This document shows, piece after piece, positions 60,447 to 64,000 of a stretch of 64,000 nucleotides of DNA. Origin of the DNA: Ochromonas danica (lineage: Eukaryota > Sar > Chrysophyceae > Chromulinales > Chromulinaceae); contig VKHL01000092.1 in NCBI GenBank assembly GCA_015146655.1, positions 1 to 64,000 of the forward strand, given 5' to 3'. A program made the translations under genes and the position numbers. The stretch's first letter is position 1. Every line of letters starts with the position of its first letter. The notes under the pieces are model-generated. The model was given only the letters and a program-made list of their open reading frames with translations. It ran no database searches and was not told the DNA's origin.

Positions 60447-61934
60447 TTAACATGGACGTTCGAAAGTGATCACATTCTCTATGTGTCTTGTCTGAGGAAA
60501 GAGATCAAAGGGAAGAACTTGTTTGATTGAATAGCCTGCAGCAACAATAGCCTTGGCATCCCGTGCTTGAGTGGCAGGATCACAAGATACATAAACCAGT
60601 CTACGAGGAAAGAAAGCAAACAACTGCGACAAGAAGCTCTCATCACATCCTTTTCGTGGAGGATCGATAATTATCACTGTCTCATCCTCATGGAGATGCT
60701 CTACCGTACCAAAGATTGCTTCCGCTGAGCCAGAGAGAAAATGAGCATTGGTTAACCCATTGCCTAATGCATTCTTTCGGGCACATCGCACTGCTTCATC
60801 ACTTACTTCAACACCATATACCGCCTCGAAAGACTCTGCTGCACAGATAGCGAAAAGACCTGAGCCGCAATATGTATCAATCAGATAGCGACAGTCCTTT
60901 GAGCCAATAGCTTCCTTCAAGACATGCTGTACAAGCAGAGGCAAGACATATGGATTATTCTGAAAAAACTCTCCCGCTTTCACCATGAAGACCTTGTTCA
61001 ATACAGTTTGCTTGATTTCAGCCTTATGAGAGGTCTCTACATGACCTCCATCAGCTTCTCGGAGTAAGAGTGTTGCTCCTCGTTTAGGAGGAGATTGCAC
61101 TAACAACTTCTGGACACGTTCTCGCTCTTCACGGTACTTCTCATTAATGGCTGGCGTAGCAATTAAACAAGATGGGATATCAACAATACGATGACTATTT
61201 CTTTGTTGAAAGCCGATTTTGACATCTTCATGAGGCTTGGGTAGGTTGAAATGTGGGGTAATCTTGGAGCGATAGCCAAAAGCATGCTCACTACCTTGCA
61301 CCTCTCCAATCAACAGAGGATCCAAGACAATACCTCCAATCCGTTGCAAGACATTGACAACTTGATCTTTCTTCCATTTCCTTTGAGCAGATAAGGTGGC
61401 GTGCTGGTATTGACAACCTCCACAAAGCTGATAATGGGGACATGCAGGTGTAACACGATCCTCTGAGGGGGTCAATACAGTGACCAGATCTGCCTCACTG
61501 TAGGAGTCATAGTTGCTGTAGATACGAACTCTGACTTTTTCTCCTATCAGAACATTGGGCACCATTACAACCCATTTCTTGCCATCAGCCAGTGGTACTC
61601 GACCCACACCATAGCCAAGGTTTGTGAGATCTTCGATAACCAAGTCCATCTCATGATGATAGTCAAATGGCTGAGGTACGAATTTGCGAGGTAATTTAGG
61701 AGGTTGAGGAGAAGATGTTGAGGTTGTTGAGGTGGTAGTGGGGGCTGGTGAGGGATGGGCATGAGATGCCATGCACTGGTGCCTGCTATTCTTCCATGGA
61801 AAGCCTCCACCGCCGCCTCCCAGAAGATAAGTGATAGCTGGCTTCAAGGTTGACTTGACAGATAGCAGGTGGTATGAATAGCCACTAATCATGCCCAGTA
61901 GCAGCAGAGAGAAGATAATGCTGCTCCTCGCCAT
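60447..61934 (-). CDS. RNA 5-methyluridine methyltransferase (TrmA/RlmD type)
   Basis: Single-exon 495-aa protein. Residues 1-35 look like a signal/transit leader (IIFSLLLLGMISGYSYH), suggesting organelle import, perhaps plastid. A TRAM-like beta barrel (about 95-160; LVIEDLTNLGYGVGRVPL) precedes a Cys cluster CPHYQLCGGCQYQH that can hold a 4Fe-4S centre as in RlmD. The SAM-binding Rossmann part has LIDTYCGSGLFAI (motif I) and VEVSDEAV, then IIIDPPRKGCD and the catalytic Cys in YVSCDPATQARD, with Glu in HIENVITFE as general base. Family enzymes form m5U in tRNA (position 54) or rRNA using SAM; which RNA is modified cannot be read here. Confidence 0.9.
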   Translation of the reverse strand: MARSSIIFSLLLLGMISGYSYHLLSVKSTLKPAITYLLGGGGGGFPWKNSRHQCMASHAHPSPAPTTTSTTSTSSPQPPKLPRKFVPQPFDYHHEMDLVIEDLTNLGYGVGRVPLADGKKWVVMVPNVLIGEKVRVRIYSNYDSYSEADLVTVLTPSEDRVTPACPHYQLCGGCQYQHATLSAQRKWKKDQVVNVLQRIGGIVLDPLLIGEVQGSEHAFGYRSKITPHFNLPKPHEDVKIGFQQRNSHRIVDIPSCLIATPAINEKYREERERVQKLLVQSPPKRGATLLLREADGGHVETSHKAEIKQTVLNKVFMVKAGEFFQNNPYVLPLLVQHVLKEAIGSKDCRYLIDTYCGSGLFAICAAESFEAVYGVEVSDEAVRCARKNALGNGLTNAHFLSGSAEAIFGTVEHLHEDETVIIIDPPRKGCDESFLSQLFAFFPRRLVYVSCDPATQARDAKAIVAAGYSIKQVLPFDLFPQTRHIENVITFERPC

Positions 61935-62078
61935 CTCTTCAGCTTTGGCACAACACCAATCACAAGAAGCTGTTTTCCAGCCAAACGCGTTGCCAGTACA
62001 ACTTTAGACTAATCATTACCATGCGTGGGGTGTTGAAAGAAACAGCCTTGAAAATAATCAATCAATTTATTAATTAAT

Positions 62079-62788
62079 ATGAATATTGTCTTAATTGCCC
62101 TATTAGCTCTATGTTTGAATTGTATTCATGGCTTGACATTTTCAAAGCCAACAAGGACTGCTAAAGTGATCAAAGAAGAACTTCTGTCTTTAAGTCGGAA
62201 AGTCAATCGTGGTGTCTCTGAACGTCTTGAAGATCGTCAACAAATCATGGCGTTATTCGAAGAACTTGAAGAAAGAAACCCTGTAAAAGTAACTTTGACC
62301 AATCCTCTCTTAAATGGTGTATGGGAGTTAGAGTATTCTACCAGTGAAGGAACAATTGGTAAGAAAGGTCCCAAGAAAGTAGGCAAGATCCTACAGACTA
62401 TTGATGTCAAGGAAGGAAGAGTTCAAAATGATGATGCTGTTCAAGCCTTTGGATTCCTAACAGTTCCTAGGAAGGCTGTGGCAGCTATCACTGGAGTGGA
62501 ACCACCACAACGGGTGAGTTCGGTCATTCCATGGAATGCCCCCCCCATCACATTCTTCTTCTCACCCTCTGTTAATCCCTCTATTGCTGACTCTCTGTAT
62601 GTATGCTATAGGCCTATGTAGAGTTTAAAAGGTTCTTTGTGGGTGGTATCCCTATTCCAGTACCTCCTCAAGGTGCCAAGGCTTTCTTGGATGTTACCTA
62701 TGTTGACGAAGAAGTCCGTCTAGCACGTGGTAATCGAGGAAGCATCTTCGTGCTTAGTCGTCATGCTTCTCTGCCATCAAAACTCTGA
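62079..62788 (+). CDS. Plastid lipid-associated protein (PAP/fibrillin)
   Basis: Two exons: 62079-62513 and 62612-62788 (203 aa), phase 0 across a GTGAGT donor and a TATAG acceptor. The N-terminus is a short signal peptide (MNIVLIALLALCLNCIHG) followed by LTFSKP and a Thr/Lys stretch, which fits plastid import through a secondary membrane system. The fibrillin domain is recognisable: a helical segment (RQQIMALFEELEERNP), LLNGVWELEYSTSEG, and the C-terminal strand pair (FLDVTYVDEEVRLARGNRGSIFVLSR, where the LR(I/L)xRGNxGxxFVL block is diagnostic). PAP/fibrillins coat plastoglobules and thylakoid margins. A plastid role is well supported. Confidence 0.9.
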
Positions 62789-63018
62789 TCTCCCAGCCCT
62801 CGCCTCTGACTGATCCTTTTCTCTCTACTACCTCTTTCTCCCAGCCTTTTCTATTATCCTTTTACTTTTTAAAAGCAATTTACATTATCCTCCACGCCCT
62901 ATAAAAGCTTATCAGCACAGTGTTGACCCTACTTTAGATACCACCACCATATTCTAGAAGCTGTTGAATGAGATTGTCTGTGCTGACTACATGAGAAAAA
63001 CTACGAATAAAAAGCATT

Positions 63019-64000
63019 TCACAGATGTTTGGCAGAGTCAATGATGCTTTCCTTCAAAGCATCAATGAGCTTGTCGATATGTCTCTTTTCAGAGATGAGG
63101 GGAGGGCTCATAACCACAGCCGAACCACTGACACGAACGAAGACTCCCTTGTTGAAGCAACGGTCGAAGACATCAAAAGCTCTCTTCGTAGGGGCACCAG
63201 GAAGAGGAGCTAACTCAATCGCTCCCATCAGACCAAGATTTCGGATGTCGATGACATGAGGCAGGTCACGCAAAGAGTGCAAACCAGCTTCCAAGTAAGG
63301 CTCCAACTCAGCTGCACGCTCAAAGAGACCTTCTTCCTTATACACATCCAGAGTTGCAATACCAGCCGCCATGGCCAGAGGATGACCACTATATCAACAA
63401 AACAAAAACATTACCTAATCGAATGACCAAGCGAAAGGTTTGAAATCTCTTCTTACCTATAAGTATAGCCGTGGAAGAACTCCATTTGAACACCAGGATT
63501 AGCATGAGCAGCAGAATAGATAGAATCGAAGATATGTCCCTGACAAATGACAGCACCAGCAGGCACAGTAGCATTGGTCAGGCCCTTGGCACAAGTGATA
63601 ATATCAGGAGTGAGATTGAAGCGCTCGGTGGCGAAGGAAGATCCTAAACGACCAAATCCTGTGATGACCTCATCGAAGATCAACAGGATATTATGCTTGG
63701 TACAAATTTCACGGATCTTCTCAAGATATCCCTTGGGAGGAGGAAGTACACCAGTGGATCCAGCGACAGGCTCGACAATCACGGCAGCGATGGTGGAGGC
63801 ATCATGGAATGCAACCAGTTTCTCCAATTCATCAGCTAAATGAGCACCCCAATCAGGCTGACCACGCGAGAAAGCCATGTCTTTCAAAGAGTGGGTATGA
63901 GGGAGATGGTCGACAAAAGGGAGAAGGGCAGAGGAGAAGACCTTGCGGTTAGGCAGAATGCCACCCACAGAGATGCCACCAAACCCCACGCCATGATAGC
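63019..64000 (-). CDS. Class III PLP aminotransferase (omega-amino acid:pyruvate type), C-terminal part
   Basis: Two exons on the minus strand: 64000-63457 (open at the window edge) and 63388-63019, joined in phase 2 to form [10 protein letters not shown]. About 304 residues are visible. Class III fold-type I signatures: [27 protein letters not shown], the PLP-phosphate/Asp strand [15 protein letters not shown], the Schiff-base Lys in [15 protein letters not shown], and the C-terminal [15 protein letters not shown]. The sequence follows the beta-alanine/omega-amino acid:pyruvate aminotransferases more closely than ornithine or 4-aminobutyrate enzymes. It would move an amino group from beta-alanine or a related omega-amine to pyruvate, with PLP. 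N-terminal substrate-pocket residues and any targeting signal lie outside the window. Confidence 0.88.

Overview
The window is nuclear DNA of a flagellated, plastid-bearing protist, most likely a photosynthetic stramenopile of chrysophyte or synurophyte type. Evidence for a eukaryotic nucleus is direct: many short GT-AG introns (about 55-250 nt, one of 1.1 kb), a U2AF1 splicing factor, a Golgi golgin, a kinesin and a class-II nuclear tRNA-Leu. Evidence for a secondary plastid: several proteins start with a signal peptide followed by a short aromatic-containing motif and a Ser/Thr/Lys-rich stretch (the 381-aa protein at 51342-52585, a YciI protein at 59788, a PAP/fibrillin at 62079). Evidence for a flagellum: an axonemal dynein intermediate chain at 57013. 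Pro-Thr repeat ectodomains are common in stramenopiles. The clade call is inference; no rRNA or organellar marker is present.

Layout. 1-7 kb: a partial unknown gene, a DUF2358-like probable plastid protein, two tandem paralogues encoding secreted Pro-Thr-repeat type I membrane proteins, and prefoldin subunit 3. 7.6-19.1 kb: a 1677-aa intronless LRR protein fused to a polytopic membrane domain, a 332-aa multi-pass membrane protein, and a C-terminal-motor kinesin with ankyrin repeats and a WW domain. 19.4-25.6 kb: TMF1 golgin and a decayed sedolisin (TPP1-like) pseudogene. 26-35.3 kb: two F-box/LRR-like paralogues in opposite orientation flank a four-exon codanin-1 homologue and a tRNA-Leu(AAG). 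35.5-40.6 kb: a small unknown gene and a C2-domain-like protein whose first intron holds a 15-unit minisatellite arranged ABABA-CCCCC-ABABA. 41-51 kb: malate/L-lactate dehydrogenase-family enzyme, GH25 lysozyme, U2AF1, a hotdog thioesterase, an SLC25 carrier, a long imperfect hairpin, a GNAT acetyltransferase and mitochondrial uS9. 51-64 kb: a plastid-targeted unknown, THOC7, ALKBH1, an HNH protein, axonemal dynein IC, YciI, a TrmA/RlmD-type methyltransferase, PAP/fibrillin and a class III aminotransferase running off the right edge.

There is no operon logic. Genes are dense, spacers mostly 200-1100 bp, and strands alternate. Functional themes are housekeeping RNA work (U2AF1, THOC7, tRNA, uS9m, ALKBH1, m5U methyltransferase), cytoskeleton and traffic (prefoldin, kinesin, TMF1, dynein IC), and a cell-surface/digestive set (PT-repeat proteins, LRR receptor, GH25, sedolisin relic) that would suit a mixotroph. 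Exon joins were worked out by hand from splice signals, reading phase and family similarity; no alignment or expression data were available.
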